A stretch of 64,000 nt of DNA from assembly GCA_029876055.1 (NCBI GenBank), contig CM056878.1, positions 4,278,001-4,342,000 on the forward strand, written 5' to 3'. Source of the DNA: Madurella fahalii (lineage: Eukaryota > Ascomycota > Sordariomycetes > Sordariales). The position numbers and the translations under genes are program-made. Below the pieces are notes generated by a model. That model did no database searches and was not told the DNA's origin. It saw only the letters and a program-made list of their open reading frames with translations. Positions 22,044-35,778 of the stretch are shown piece by piece. Positions within the stretch are counted from its first letter, which is position 1. Every line of letters starts with the position of its first letter.

Positions 22044-23251
22044 ATGCCGTATCCCGAGACATTTAGCGGATTTCAGGTTAACGGGCCCGAGACCTGGCTT
22101 GAATTCCACAAGAATGAATTCCAACCCAAACCGTTCGGGGATTACGACGTTGACATAAAGATCGAGTGCTGTGGTGTTTGTGCCAGCGATGTCCATACAA
22201 TCAGCGGAGGCTGGGGTGAACAACATTTCCCCTTAGCTGTTGGGCATGGTAAGAAAGCTCTGCAACTCTCGCATCTATTCACTCAGATGACTCTGACAAT
22301 ACGCCCAAGAGATCGTCGGGAAGGCTATCCGGGTTGGGCCCAAAGTGACCCTCATCAAGGAAGGCCAGCGTGTAGGTGTCGGCGCGCAAAGCTATTCCTG
22401 CCTGGATTGCCGCCAGTGCAAGAATGACAACGAAACATACTGCAGAAAGCAGCTGGACACCTACGGCGCCGTTTGGCCTGATTCTGGGGTCGTTTCGCAG
22501 GGCGGATACTCGTCGCATGTGCGGACGCATGAGCATTGGTATGCAGCTGGCCATGTTGGGTTCATTATTCTGATTTGGCTGACCCCTTACCCCTTATCTC
22601 AGGGTCTTCCCCATACCCGATGGGCTTCCCAGCACTACAGCGGCGCCAATGCTTTGCGCTGGCCTGACTGCATACTCGCCCTTGGTACGGAATGGCTGTG
22701 GCCCGGGTAAAAAGGTCGGCATCGTAGGCTTGGGCGGTATCGGCCACCTCGGTGTGTTGTTCGCAAAGGCATTGGGGGCTGAGGTCTGGGCCATCAGTCG
22801 GACGCACGCCAAGGAGGCTGATGCCCTCAAACTGGGCGCCGATGGGTTCCTGGCGACTTCGGACAAGAACTGGAACGAGCCGCATATCATGACATTTGAT
22901 CTGATTATAAACACGGCAAACAGTTTTGACGGTTTCGACCTCGACGCTTACCTGAGCTTGCTCGACGTCCACGCCAAGTGGGTGAGCGTCGGGCTGCCCG
23001 AGGGCGACGGTATTAAGGTGCGCAACCAGACTTTCTTAAGCAACGGCTGCTTTTTCGGGAGCTCGCACCTCGGGAGCAGACGCGAGACCCTTGACATGCT
23101 GCAGCTGGCCGCAGATAAAGGACTCAGGACCTGGGTCGAGGAGGTGCCGATCAGTGACAAGAATCTGGCCCAGATCATGACCAGGCTGCACAAGAATGAC
23201 GTGCGATACAGGTTTTGTCTAACGAACTACGGGGACCAGTTTGGGGCATGA
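22044..23251 (+). CDS. NADP-dependent zinc alcohol dehydrogenase (ADH6/cinnamyl-alcohol type)
   Basis: It reversibly reduces aldehydes, often aromatic or branched ones, with NADPH. Three exons, 22044-22248, 22310-22538 and 22603-23251, give 360 aa. Catalytic zinc ligands are C46 (CGVCASDVH), H68-E69 (VGHE, split by intron 1) and C163 (PMLCAGLTAY). The structural zinc is held by C99, C102, C105 and C113 (CLDCRQCKNDNETYC). The nucleotide fold has GLGGIGHLG followed by SRTHAKEADA; a Ser-Arg after the second strand instead of an acid favours NADP(H). These spacings match yeast Adh6/Adh7 almost residue for residue. Likely role: cytosolic detoxification of aldehydes such as furfural or cinnamaldehyde. 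The nearby secreted GH30 xylanase is functionally compatible, but linkage is not shown. Confidence 0.95.
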
Positions 23252-23452
23252 GTGGGAGGGAGGTATCATTGCGGCCGCGTCGTCGTGCCATTGTATCGAT
23301 ACGCCGGCGTGAGGCAGAGACATAATGAAGCATTCTGTCAAGCGTCCGGAAAACTAGTTTGGATGCCCTTACTTAGAATCCACTCCACCCCTAGGGTATC
23401 AGACTGCTCTTGCTTCTAGTTCACCCAATGCGTAAATACAGCCTGCAGGCCC

Positions 23453-25277
23453 TCACAACTGTCTGATTCTTCCCAGCCCAAGAACACACCAATATGCCAG
23501 TTCCCGTTTCTCCCTCGCCTCCTTGTCCCTATTGGCGGCCGAGCCAACCTCGTCGCCTCCAGGCTCGGCCTCCCACTCGATCCGTACAAACATGGGTATC
23601 TCGAGAACTTCCTCGTCTTCACGGAGCGGGGCGTCGCCCTCGCCAAGACGCAACGACGCCGGCACCACCTCGACAACAATGCTCACCCAGTTGCGGCCTC
23701 GCTCCCAGATCTTGCCCACCTCAATCTGGTTAAGGCCGTTGCCGTTGCCGTTGCCCTCATCGCCCTTGCGACGCCTCCTGTCGCGGTCGCTCTCCTTGAG
23801 CGCCTCGTCCCAGACGTCCGTGTTGGCGTCAATCTCAAATGCCGGGCACAGCACCGTGACTTTGCTGGCGAACCGGCCCGGTGTTCTCGCCGGTGCGCCA
23901 AGCGTCACCTTGATCGTCTCGAAAATGGGGTTCTTGAAGGTGAGGAGGAAATGCACCGGCTTGAGCGGCTCGAGCGGTGCCCCTGGCACGGCGGCGCTTG
24001 TGCTTGAGCTCCCGGTGCTTAAAGCCAAGGGCCGGATGGCGATGCTGGGTATGTAGCTGCCTGCCACGAGTCGGATGCGAAATCGAGTGGTTTGGACTTT
24101 GGCTTCGGGTTTGCTGATGATGTGGCGACAAAGCGGGCAGCGCTTGGAGCGCTTCGTTCGGAGCAGGTAGGGGATCGGGCGGAGCTGCGAGGTGAAGCGG
24201 GAGCGGCCGTGAAGATGTTCCTCGCCTAAGTTGGGTGCTTGGTCGAGAAACTGATCTGTGGAGACGGTGCCGTCGTAGCCATCATCCCGTAGCTTCTCGA
24301 TCGCGGCCGACTCGTCGAGGTCGGCGAGCTGGAGACCTTCGTCGCTGTCCAGTGCTTCTCGCATGGCGCCAACTCGTGATTTGGCCTTCTTATCATGCAA
24401 ACTGCTACCCGTGTAGATGCTCATGATGCGCGAAAGCGAGCTTGGCGATGAGAAGCCGAGGTCGCCCAACGATGAGAGACCATTGTCGGCCGAATTCGGG
24501 TCCGCAAGCTGACTTTGGTAGAATATTTTGAGATGAGCGAACTGCGTCTCCAAATCTAGATCTTCTTGCCAATCACCGGATTCACTGCCACCTCCTGCTG
24601 CAGTCCTTTGGGAGCCGTATGCTGGGTCCTTCCGCCTCTCCTTTCGCTCCTTGGCTGTTAACCTCGTTGTTCCCCCGTTTCGCAGCTTCGCTAACTGAGC
24701 GTGGATGCCGTTCGGCTTCTCAAATTTGATGCCGACTTCGGTAGACGTCCAATTGCAGTAGGAGCAGGTGAGTGCGTATGGGCCAGAATGTGGTGCGCTC
24801 TCGGGGGCGGCAAGCAGGCTCGGGTCGGGCTTTGTCTCGACACTCGTCACGGCGAGGGGCCCGATGCATACCGGGCACTGGAAGCAGCTACGGGTGCATC
24901 TGGGACATCGCAAACAACATTGTTAGCCGGGCTCTTGAGGCGTGACCCAGAGCAGAGATAACTGACCTGTTTCCTTCGCTTTTGAGGTTGCTGCTTGGCA
25001 CCTCAAACAGACAATTCGGGCAGTAATAGGTGACAATCTCTTCGGCGATGCAACGGGGACAGCGAATCTGGTGGCAATCTTCGCAGTAGAGCAGGTACTC
25101 GAGCGGATAGAGGCTGTAGTTTGATCGTGGGGCTCGAGGATCGAAGGTGCGGTCGTCGTCGTCTTCGTCTTCGTCGGATTCGGCACCTGCCGGCGAATTT
25201 GCATCCAAGGGCCGACCAAGTGTCGAAGGGTCTGAGCAGGGACATTGGATATACGTGTACGAAGTAAATGTTGCCAT
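23453..25277 (-). CDS. ro-2: Dynactin subunit p62 (DCTN4; Neurospora ro-2 type)
   Basis: p62 is part of the pointed-end complex of dynactin, which links dynein to cargo and is needed for nuclear movement in hyphae. Two exons, 24967... more exactly 24967-25277 and 23453-24899, give 585 aa. The zinc-binding N-terminal part shows C-x2-C pairs: LYCEDCHQIRCPRC, YYCPNCLFEVP, then after the splice CTRSCFQCPVC and TCSYCNWTS; a further KRCPLCRHII lies in the middle. Residues about 195-215 are predicted helical (DLETQFAHLKIFYQSQL). The C-terminal half is the p62 beta-rich domain ending in LGLGRIRQL. An Asp/Glu run (SDEDEDDDD) lies near residue 35. The start was chosen at MATFTSYTYIQCPC, the conserved beginning; an AACCCTAACCC telobox lies about 170 bases upstream. 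Confidence 0.94.
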
Positions 25278-27628
<2,351 letters not shown>

Positions 27629-27971
27629 TCTAAACAACCCTAGGGTTAAGGAATGGGGCTTCGGAAGAGAAGAGGCGGGAGGGGTTGGAAGGGCTGGGAA
27701 GCTCTTGTAAACGAACTTGAACACGTTGTGGTAGTACATACTAAAGTCCTCTTTGATATACATTATTGTACCATTGCCCCCGTTCTATTTCATCACGCCT
27801 TGCCGGTTCAGGGAGGCAGTAGTAACTGTCTGCATTGGCCAGTACTACCTTAGCTTTGCGTGACGATCACAGCCGCTAATGAACTGAGATCCTCTGCACG
27901 AGGCCGTTTCCATATTCTCTACTAGACGTCACACCATCACCACATAGTCAACAGCGGCCTCGGGATTTCCA
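27629..27971. other. Intergenic between convergent GH30 and EXPERA genes
   Basis: It contains both 3' UTRs and the 12-bp palindrome AACCCTAGGGTT at 27636-27647, only 8 bases past the GH30 stop. Nothing else seen. Confidence 0.45.
27636..27647. repeat. Head-to-head telobox palindrome AACCCTAGGGTT
   Basis: A perfect 12-bp palindrome made of two opposed CCCTAA-type words in the GH30 3' UTR. It could bind a Tbf1/Myb-like dimer or be chance. No further copies noted nearby. Confidence 0.5.
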
Positions 27972-28736
27972 CTAGTCTTGCTTCACGTTGTGTGCCACAA
28001 CATTTGAAGCCTGAACCAACCCCGCAATAATCTCTCGGCCCATGCCATACACCATCAGAATCGATGGGGCAAAAATCCATGCGCCACTAGAAGCAAGGTT
28101 AAAGGATGTTGTTAGAAATAGACAAGATCCGTGGCAAGCGAGAATAGGCGACTTACTTCGGGATAATCCAGAGAAAAAAGAGGTCCAGGGGAGTGTTGTG
28201 GCCGATATTATCAAAGCCAGAGAAATATTCATTCAACCCTGAAATAACGCCGTTAGTCTAACATCAGTGCTCAAAAGAGGGGCTGACGCTAAATCACACT
28301 CACAATATAGGACTGTCTTGCTCACAGTCATGACAGCACCGCTGAACCCCAGCAACAGGGCCAGAGCGCCAGCGCGGCCTCTGACGGTCTTCCTCGCCCC
28401 CTGCGCGTCTGGCTCGCCGTAGAAACACCACAGTCCCAGGTAAGCCGCATACATCAGCGACTCGATCACGTTCAAAACGCTCTGCGCCGCGGTAAAGCCA
28501 TTGTGCAGATTCCACTGCTTGAAGCCGTACATGTGGTCGATCTCGCCATACAGTTCGTAGGGGACCCAAAGCGGCCAGTGCAGTGACCCGCCCGGCATGG
28601 AGAGCGGTCGCAGAAGGACATATCCCGTATCCCAGGCCACGAGGGGCAGAGAGATTGCCATCCAGAGGAGTATTAGCGTCGACGGGGTGTGGGACCAGCC
28701 GGCCGATGGCGTAGAGGACGAGGACCGCCCCGACAT
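27972..28736 (-). CDS. EXPERA/EBP-family membrane protein
   Basis: Three exons (28304-28736, 28157-28238, 27972-28086) give 209 aa; donors GTGAGT and GTAAGT, acceptors TTTCAG and TTCTAG, phases 1 and 2. About five membrane helices can be seen, with conserved acid/His residues in WVPYELYGEIDHMYG and an NVIESLMY helix, as in the emopamil-binding-protein/EXPERA fold. Members include sterol delta8-delta7 isomerases and TM6SF/sigma-2-type proteins; many fungal members are uncharacterised. The sequence WLNEYFSGFDNIGHN followed by LDLFFLWIIPNGAWIF is typical of the fungal EBP-domain group rather than of the fungal sterol isomerase ERG2, which is unrelated. The first in-frame ATG (28736, MSGRSSSS) was chosen because the frame upstream lacks an ATG. 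Substrate unknown. Confidence 0.86.
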
Positions 28737-30285
28737 AGTGGATTCTACGGGTGGAAACGACAAGTAGAATAAATCAAAGTCACTTGTTGTTTCAGGTCTG
28801 GGGACCTGGGGTGTTGATGTCGCGGTTTCAGCGCCCTACTCGGGTCCGTTTTACGTATTGCTGATTCCTCAAGCGCGGGTGGAAATGGGTAATGGGATCG
28901 CTCACCGCGACGTGCTCTTTCGGTGCCTGTGGGAATGTGATCGTAAATAGTCGCCTGGCCAGCGGGGTTGCTGTCTTACCTTGGATGTCATCTTCCCGCC
29001 CTGTCATGCTGGTCGCAAATTGGCCCACTAAAATCCTTCCCGCTCGGGAGGGAAAGTTCCAACTTGCCGTGGGGCGCGGGCATCCCAGCGCTCGGATTGG
29101 CCTGCTCGATACGCAAAGTTCGGCCAAGCCCCACGAGACTTCGTTGGTCTCCACCGCTGATGGCAAATCAGCGATGCCCAGCCCAGGTTTCCCCATGGCT
29201 ACTGGCTCGCTTGTTACATGACGTAGTAGCGGCCTTGTTCAGGGGTTAAGTTACCTGGGAACAGCACTTGAACGGCGGGTTAACTCGCCATGTACGCGAC
29301 CCGTCATCAGTGACAGAATGGTGTATTTAGAGCTCAGGAACCTGATGTCGAGCGGTCCAAGTTGTCTTCAGGAAGAGGTCTCAGAACAAATTCCTCAGCG
29401 CGCCTGGCAGCCGAGAAACCGTCAATTCCACAGCAGGTGCCTCAGGTTTAAACGGCATCTTCTTCGTGAACCCTAAGTCAAAAAGGAGAATATGAATGAT
29501 GATAGCGTATTTTTTTTTTTTTTTTTTAAAAAAAAGACCTTGATACAGCTGACATAACGATCGACTCGGCGTCCGAGCCCGCTCCAATTTGAGCTCAGCT
29601 TCGCGCTCTATAGAACGGTGGCTCTCCAAGACTGGTCTTAGACGAACTGCTAGAGACGGCTAGCTCCTTAGAATTTAAACTCGAAGGGGGGTTGGATGCT
29701 AGGAGACAGTGGATGCTGCTGTTCCAACACCCGTACCAACAACAGGCGTACGACTTCCCAGCTCTTGGGGATTCCACGGATGCCACCCGTGCCCTGGGAG
29801 ATGACAAAGCCTGCGGATGTCCACGCCAGACCCCTAACTCTAAGACTATGCGGAATTGGGCTGAGCCGGTTAAGGACTGCGGCCGCTCTGCGGAAAGCTT
29901 GCGCAACCCCTGCTTGCAAGATTCAGCTTACTGTTCTGAGTGGATGGCCGGAAACGGATTGGCCTCAGAGAAAACTGATAGGGAGGCACATTGATGCACG
30001 CCTGCGGGTTCTTAATAGACTAAAGGTATGGAAAAGAGGGGGAACGGGCAACGCGGAAGAGATGTGAGAATGTGAGAGAGGAGATTTGAAGTTGAGGCTG
30101 AGGTTCCAGATCAGCTTTTGGGTCGTTTCGGGACGGTCTCGTCTCCGCTTTGGAAGGAAACGGAGCCTGCAGACGGCCAGGAGAGAGTGAGGCAGTCCCT
30201 GCAAGGTGAGTAATGAGAGGTCAAACTCCTTTTCCGATCTCATGGAGAAATCCGTCCGGTATTAAGCTAACCCATCTCCCTTGTT
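28737..30285. other. Intergenic, 1.55 kb
   Basis: It contains the EXPERA gene promoter and the 3' UTR of the BolA gene. The only marked structure is T18 directly followed by A8 at 29510-29535. No open frame supported. Confidence 0.45.
29510..29535. repeat. Poly-T/poly-A tract (T18A8)
   Basis: An uninterrupted T run of 18 is followed directly by eight A residues. The tract could exclude nucleosomes or be the trace of an A-tailed insertion; no target-site duplication was identified. Confidence 0.7.
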
Positions 30286-30813
30286 TTATGGTGCCCTTGT
30301 CTTCAGCTGGACGCCATGCCAGTCCCTCATCAGGTCCCCTAGTGCGGCGTTGACAAGCCGCTGCTGCTTGAGCATGTTGAGGCCGCGAAACTTTTCCGAG
30401 CTGATGTCGATGCCGTACATGGATCCGCAACCGCCGGATATGTCCTGCACCACGAGTTGCGTGGGAGCAAACTCGGCCACCAGCCTGTCCCAGACCTGAG
30501 ACTCGCCCTCCGATAGGAAGCTTGGCTTTTCTAAGTCGCCAACGGATGTAGACATCGGCTGGCTCGGTTGGGCTGGCGCGGAGGATGAAGCAGCCGACGT
30601 GGTAAACAGTCGATTGTAGGCGGATGGCGGCGTGCCTTTCTGCAGCCGGTCGCGGCGGAGTGAGTATATCGATGGTTCACACCGAGAGCGGCTCGATGCC
30701 ACTGCGGAAAGCGACCATCGCTGGACGGCGCGTCGGTGCAGCAGCCCCTGGGCTGGAAACGTCTCGGCTGCAGCGAAAGCACCGTTGGTGCGCAAGCATG
30801 CTCGGCAGATCAT
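30286..30813 (-). CDS. BOL3: Mitochondrial BolA-like protein (BOLA3/Bol3 type)
   Basis: Bol3 works with Nfu1 and glutaredoxin-5 in handing [4Fe-4S] clusters to mitochondrial enzymes such as lipoate synthase. Single exon, 175 aa from the ATG at 30813. The first 80 or so residues are rich in Arg, Ser and Ala and nearly free of acid, with a typical matrix processing context (NRLFTTSAAS). The BolA domain fills the C-terminal 80 residues: QVWDRLVAEFAPTQLVVQDI, GGCGSMYGIDISSEKFRG, LNMLKQQRLVNAAL and the final WHGVQLKT. The usual BolA cysteine/histidine region is represented by GGCGSMY and DWHG. Upstream in-frame ATGs (30852, 30840) also exist; 30813 (MICRACLRTN) gives the most normal presequence. 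It is a fairly secure call. Confidence 0.9.
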   Translation of the reverse strand: MICRACLRTNGAFAAAETFPAQGLLHRRAVQRWSLSAVASSRSRCEPSIYSLRRDRLQKGTPPSAYNRLFTTSAASSSAPAQPSQPMSTSVGDLEKPSFLSEGESQVWDRLVAEFAPTQLVVQDISGGCGSMYGIDISSEKFRGLNMLKQQRLVNAALGDLMRDWHGVQLKTRAP

Positions 30814-32926
30814 GACGTTGGTGTATGCTATTAAAGTCATGGGTGAGCCCATTGCTTCCAAGACGTTGTGGTTTGTAGCTTCTCACCTCGCCCACAGAGA
30901 CAAAGCTCGAGCTCAAGTTCACGGAACGCGGCTACTACGTACTGTAAAGCTGCAAGCCCAAAAGGCTGCCAAATCGGCAGTGAGTGGAAAACGCGATTTC
31001 TGGGCGCAATTGGGTGGAAGCTGATTGGCCCAATCACTTCGCTACTGGATGTCGGCCAAGTGTGGGGTTGGACCACTTCCATCCCTGCAGCTTTCGACCG
31101 GGGGTTCCCTCTTCACGTCGGGCTCAAGACTCACGGACAGGCTGGCTGTCCGGGTCCCTGGCCACCAAGTGCGGACGATTGATGCCACTGATGGCATTCA
31201 TCGATTGGCGAAATAACCGCGTCTACCATGAGCACCGAGCCCTTAGAGTACCGCTTTCTTTGTCGGCTGTGGAAACTCCGGCCATGGCTGATTGACGGAG
31301 CAGATCGGCCCTGGATCCGAGAGGACGAGACCTTACCCCTCATTACTCCTCTTCCTATGTACCCCCAATGACAGCAGGTGATCATGAACGTACGACGATC
31401 TTATCTCTGGCACGACGCTCCATTAACTCCCCCAGGATTCTTGCCGCCGTGGCAAGAATTGTGCAGTGAGCCGACAATATCGCCGAGAGAGGTCGCTCGA
31501 GCCGGCAGCAGCGACGGTAAAAGCAACAATTTATTCGCAACGGCCTGGAAATATCCAAAGACTGGGACATCGGCACATTTGCAGCCGCGTCGGCAGGCAA
31601 ACCGCTCCCTCTGCCGAGGAAACCATGTCGGCCGAGAGATTCGGGGTTTGCGTTGACAATGGACAAAAGACCACTGCGCATGCGGTGCGACCCCGTCTAA
31701 GGGAACGATGTATACATGGCGTTGCGTCTGGGGACGTGTCGGCCATTCCCAGCAATCGCAGACACTGCCGACGCCAGTCCCAAAACAATGCCAGCGGGAT
31801 GCGGGGTAGGTAGCCTCACCCCATGGTTCCTCTCTCCCTGCAGGAACAGAACCACAGCATCAACATGCACGGAAGCGCAGCACTCCAGGGGAACTCTGGC
31901 GGTTTCTCTCCTCCCGAATCAGCGAGTGCTACCATAGCACACCTCCAAGCATTGCCCTCGACTGGCATACTGCTGTCGACCTAATCAACCTCATCGAGCT
32001 ACAAGCATGGCAACCTGAGCGCATGGACGGCAAGGGTGGCAGCACGTTACCGAGGACGCATATTGCCCGATACGGCGTCGCAGCAGACCGAGTCCCGTTA
32101 CCCAGACAAGGTGGTGCGCAGGAGTTAGCGCGGAGGGGCCAAGCCGGAGGCTGAAGCCATGCTATCTCCGATCGATTCGAGTTGCAACCTCGCCTTTCCA
32201 CACCTAGGCAATTCCAAAAGTCGACCGTGAGAGTGTCTCTGCGCCAAGGGAGCTGAACCTGGGCTCCCAGACCCTGCGAGCACGCCAAGCACAGCCCGAT
32301 TCGGATTGACCAAGAGCTTCCTGCGCTCTGGATTCGGGATGATGCAACCTGCCGACCCCGCGCATCCTCATCCGCGGTGCTCCGTAGAGCTGTATTTCTC
32401 CGCAGAACATGGATCTTCTGCTCCAAGATAAATCCCGTGGGCCCATGCTTTGAACAAATTAACAGCGCTTGGCGAGGTATCTCGTGCCCAAACGAGGTCG
32501 CATTCCACGGTCCAGCATGGCCGACTTCGCCCCTCGAGCATGACAGGACCAGCGGTCCAGCCCTGAACGGGACAGCCATGCTCGGCCAATAATGGCAAAC
32601 GATTCCACAGTGGAAAAGAATTTGGGTAAATTCAACCGCGACCTCGCGCTGACGATCCTGGACACGGACAAAACCCATACCACCCTGGACCCCTCTTACG
32701 AGCCGCCTGGGGATCGATGCATATATATGTACATCCCACCATGGGGACAACCCAACCGTGGCGCACGCGAGCCCTTCCGCGGTTGCACTCCCTGGTGTAG
32801 TGTCGAGTATCGTTCCCTCACTCGCCAGTTGCGCAGCGGTCTCTGTCACTCATCTTCTCCTCTCACCTCTTGTACGTCCCGTCTGAATTGCGGACCGACG
32901 CCCTACTCGGGCTCAAGAAAAGCAAC
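30814..32926. other. Divergent intergenic region, 2.1 kb
   Basis: It separates the BolA and subtilase start codons. A 306-codon open frame on the minus strand (31929-32849) has no ATG at its start and no family likeness, so I reject it. A TATATAT stretch at about 32720-32728, some 200 bases before the subtilase ATG, is a possible TATA box. Confidence 0.45.
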
Positions 32927-35778
32927 ATGGTTCGGTTGGACTGGGTGGCCTTGCTCCTGACGGCCGCGGCCGTCGCGCGAGCTGTCACGGCTAACACACC
33001 GAGCATCGTTCCGGGCGCGTATATCGTCGAGTATGAGGAGGATCAAGTGAGTACATATCTCGATCCCATGTCTCACCCGCCGTTCGCGACCCCTCCTAAC
33101 ATGCGTCAGGACTCGAATGCATTCCTGTCTAGCCTTGAAGGGGAGGCCTCCTTGCGGAAGGACCTTCGCTTCAAGTTGTTTAAAGGTGCCTCAATCCAGT
33201 TCAAAGACACCAAAAAAGCCGATAAGATGGCTGCCAAGGTCGCCCAGATGCCCAGGGTCAAGCGTGTGTTTCCTGTCCGGCGCTACCCGGTTCCACATCA
33301 CACGGTCCTTTCAACAGGCAGTGACGTCCAAAAGCTCCTTGCGAAACGTCAGGAGTCCGGCAACGACACTTTTACGCCGCACTTGATGACGCAGGTAAAC
33401 AAGTTCAGGGATGCGGGGATTACAGGGCAAGGAATCAAGATCGGCATTATCGACACGGGTGTAAGTGTGTCTTGGAACAGGCGGTTGGATGGCGCATTCC
33501 GATCACCACGCTATGAGACTAGACGCGTTGCTAACGCAAGCAATCATAGATCGATTACCTGCATCCAGCTCTCGGTGGCTGCTTTGGACCCGGCTGCTTG
33601 GTCTCGTACGGCGCCGACCTAGTCGGCGACGCGTTCAACGGCGCGAACACGCCGCGGCCAGACGACGACCCGATCGACAACTGCAATGGCCATGGCACCC
33701 ACGTCGCCGGAATCATCGCAGCGCAATCTAATAACCCACATGGCATCATTGGAGCTGCCCAAGGCGCCACTCTGGGAGCGTACCGCGTTTTTGGCTGCTC
33801 GGGTGACGTCGGAAACGACATCCTGATCGCCGCTTACAACATGGCGTACGAGGACGGGAGCGATATCATCACAGCATCCATCGGCGGACCGTCGGGTTGG
33901 AGCGAAGATCCATGGGCGGCGGTTGTGTCGCGAATTGTGGAGAACGGCGTCCCTTGCGTGGTTTCAGCCGGCAATGACGGTGCCGCAGGGATCTTTTATG
34001 CATCTACTGCTGCCAACGGTAAGAAGGTCACAGCGATTGCATCAGTGGACAATACCATGACGCCTGCACTGCTTAGCAGCGGCTCCTTCTCGGTAGACGA
34101 CACCGAGTCGAAAAACTTTGGGTTCACAGGCGGAGAACCGTCACCTCGGAACAACGTTAGCCTTCCTCTCTGGGCTGTCAACTTTGACACGACCGACCCG
34201 GCGAACGGATGCGACCCTTACCCTGACTCGACTCCTGATTTGTCCGGCCATATCGTGCTTGTCCGCCGCGGCACCTGCACCTTTGAACTGAAGGCGGCCA
34301 ATGCTCGCGCCAAGGGTGCCAGATACGTCATCTTCTATAACAACGCTCCTGGGACGGCCGTTGCGTCTGCCGGAGCGGCCGGCATATCAGGTGTTGTAAT
34401 GGTCACAGCCGAACAGGGTGAGAGTTGGATCCGCGCGCTCGAGGCGGGATCCGAGGTTGTGGTCAACCTAGTCAACCCGGTGACCGCCCCAAGTTTTCTG
34501 GCCCAGTTCAACAACACTCTGACGCCTGGGTTTTTGAGCGATTTCACCAGCTGGGGCCCCACTTTTGAGGTAGAGGTGAAGCCGCAATTCTCGGCCCCCG
34601 GAGGCATGATCCTGTCGACATACCCCCGTCTCCTGGGATCCTATGGCGTACTTTCGGGAACGTCGATGGCTTGCCCTCTGGCGGCGGCTATCTACGCCTT
34701 GATGATCGATGTTCGAGGAGCCAAGGACCCCAAGACACTCGAGAATCTCCTCTCGGCCACGGCGCGTCCGAACTTTTTCCGGCGAAACGGAGAATCTCTC
34801 CCTCTGCTTGCACCAGTCCCGCAGCAAGGCGCTGGCTTGATGCAAGCATGGGATGCTGCTCACGCAACGACCCTCCTCAGCGTGTCGAGCCTATCGTTCA
34901 ATGATACCGATCACTTCAACCCTGTCCAGAAGTTTGACATTTCCAATACGGGAACCAAGGCCGTCACGTATTCCCTCGGCCACGCTGGTGCCGCTACCGC
35001 CTACACCTTTTCCACCGATACCACCATCACACCGGCCGCCTTCCCGGGCGAACTGACGGCCGACTTTGCGACGCTGTCGTTTGTTCCGACCGGCGACTTC
35101 ACGCTCCAACCTGGTGAGAGCCAGAGCATTGAGGTGACAGCAGTGCCGCCTAAGGGCCTCAATGCCAAGCGGCTACCGGTGTACTCGGGCTACGTAGCCA
35201 TAAACGGCTCAGACGGCTCGGCCCTTTCGCTGCCTTACATCGGCGTCGCGGGAAGCATGCACTCAGCCGTGGTGCTCGATGCGAGAGGCACACTACTCAG
35301 CCGCTCTCGCGACGCCATGAACATGCCTGTACCGGCCAACATGACGTTCGTGGTGCCGCCAGCCGGCCGCGCCAACGACACGTCCTACCGCAACAGGACC
35401 GAACTGCCCAAGCTTGTTGCCACGCTCTCAATGGGTAGCAGGCTCGTGCGGGTGGACGTGGTCCCCATGACCAACTGCTCCACGGTAGCCAGGAAGGCGG
35501 CCGTTGTGCTTGGAACCAGGACGCTCGGACAGCCCGAGGGTCTCCCCTCGCTGTACAACGCGCGGGGCACCTTTGAGTACACGTGGGACGGACGGCTGGA
35601 TGATGGAACGTACGTGCCGGCTGGCCTGTACAAGTTCGCCGTCAAGGCGCTTCGGATATTCGGGGATGAGAACCAGGCCAGCGAATATGACGGCCTCGAG
35701 ACAGTCGCGTTCAGAATCCGCTACCTTGAGGAACCGGTGGTCAGGCGGCAGGAGGAGGACTGTGAGGACAACAGCTGA
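32927..35778 (+). CDS. Secreted subtilisin-like serine protease (S8) with PA and Fn3-like domains
   Basis: Three exons, 32927-33046, 33110-33460 and 33550-35778, give 899 aa. The order is: signal peptide (LDWVALLLTAAAVARAVTA), inhibitor-I9 propeptide (YIVEYEEDQ... to about residue 120), catalytic domain with D155 (KIGIIDTGIDYLHP), H205 (CNGHGTHVAGI) and S529 (SGTSMACPLAAA), an inserted PA domain (HIVLVRRGTCTFELKAANA) between His and Ser, and a C-terminal Fn3-like region (FDISNTGTKAVTY..., residues about 610-740). This is the minor-extracellular-protease/C5a-peptidase-like architecture seen in many saprotrophic fungi. No GPI signal or membrane helix at the C-terminus. Intron 2 lies exactly at the Asp motif (IIDTG | IDYLHP). 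Expected to be a secreted, autoprocessed endopeptidase. Confidence 0.95.

Noticed and set aside
31929..32849. 306-codon open frame on the minus strand upstream of the subtilase
   Set aside because: No ATG at its start, composition unlike nearby genes, no recognisable domain.
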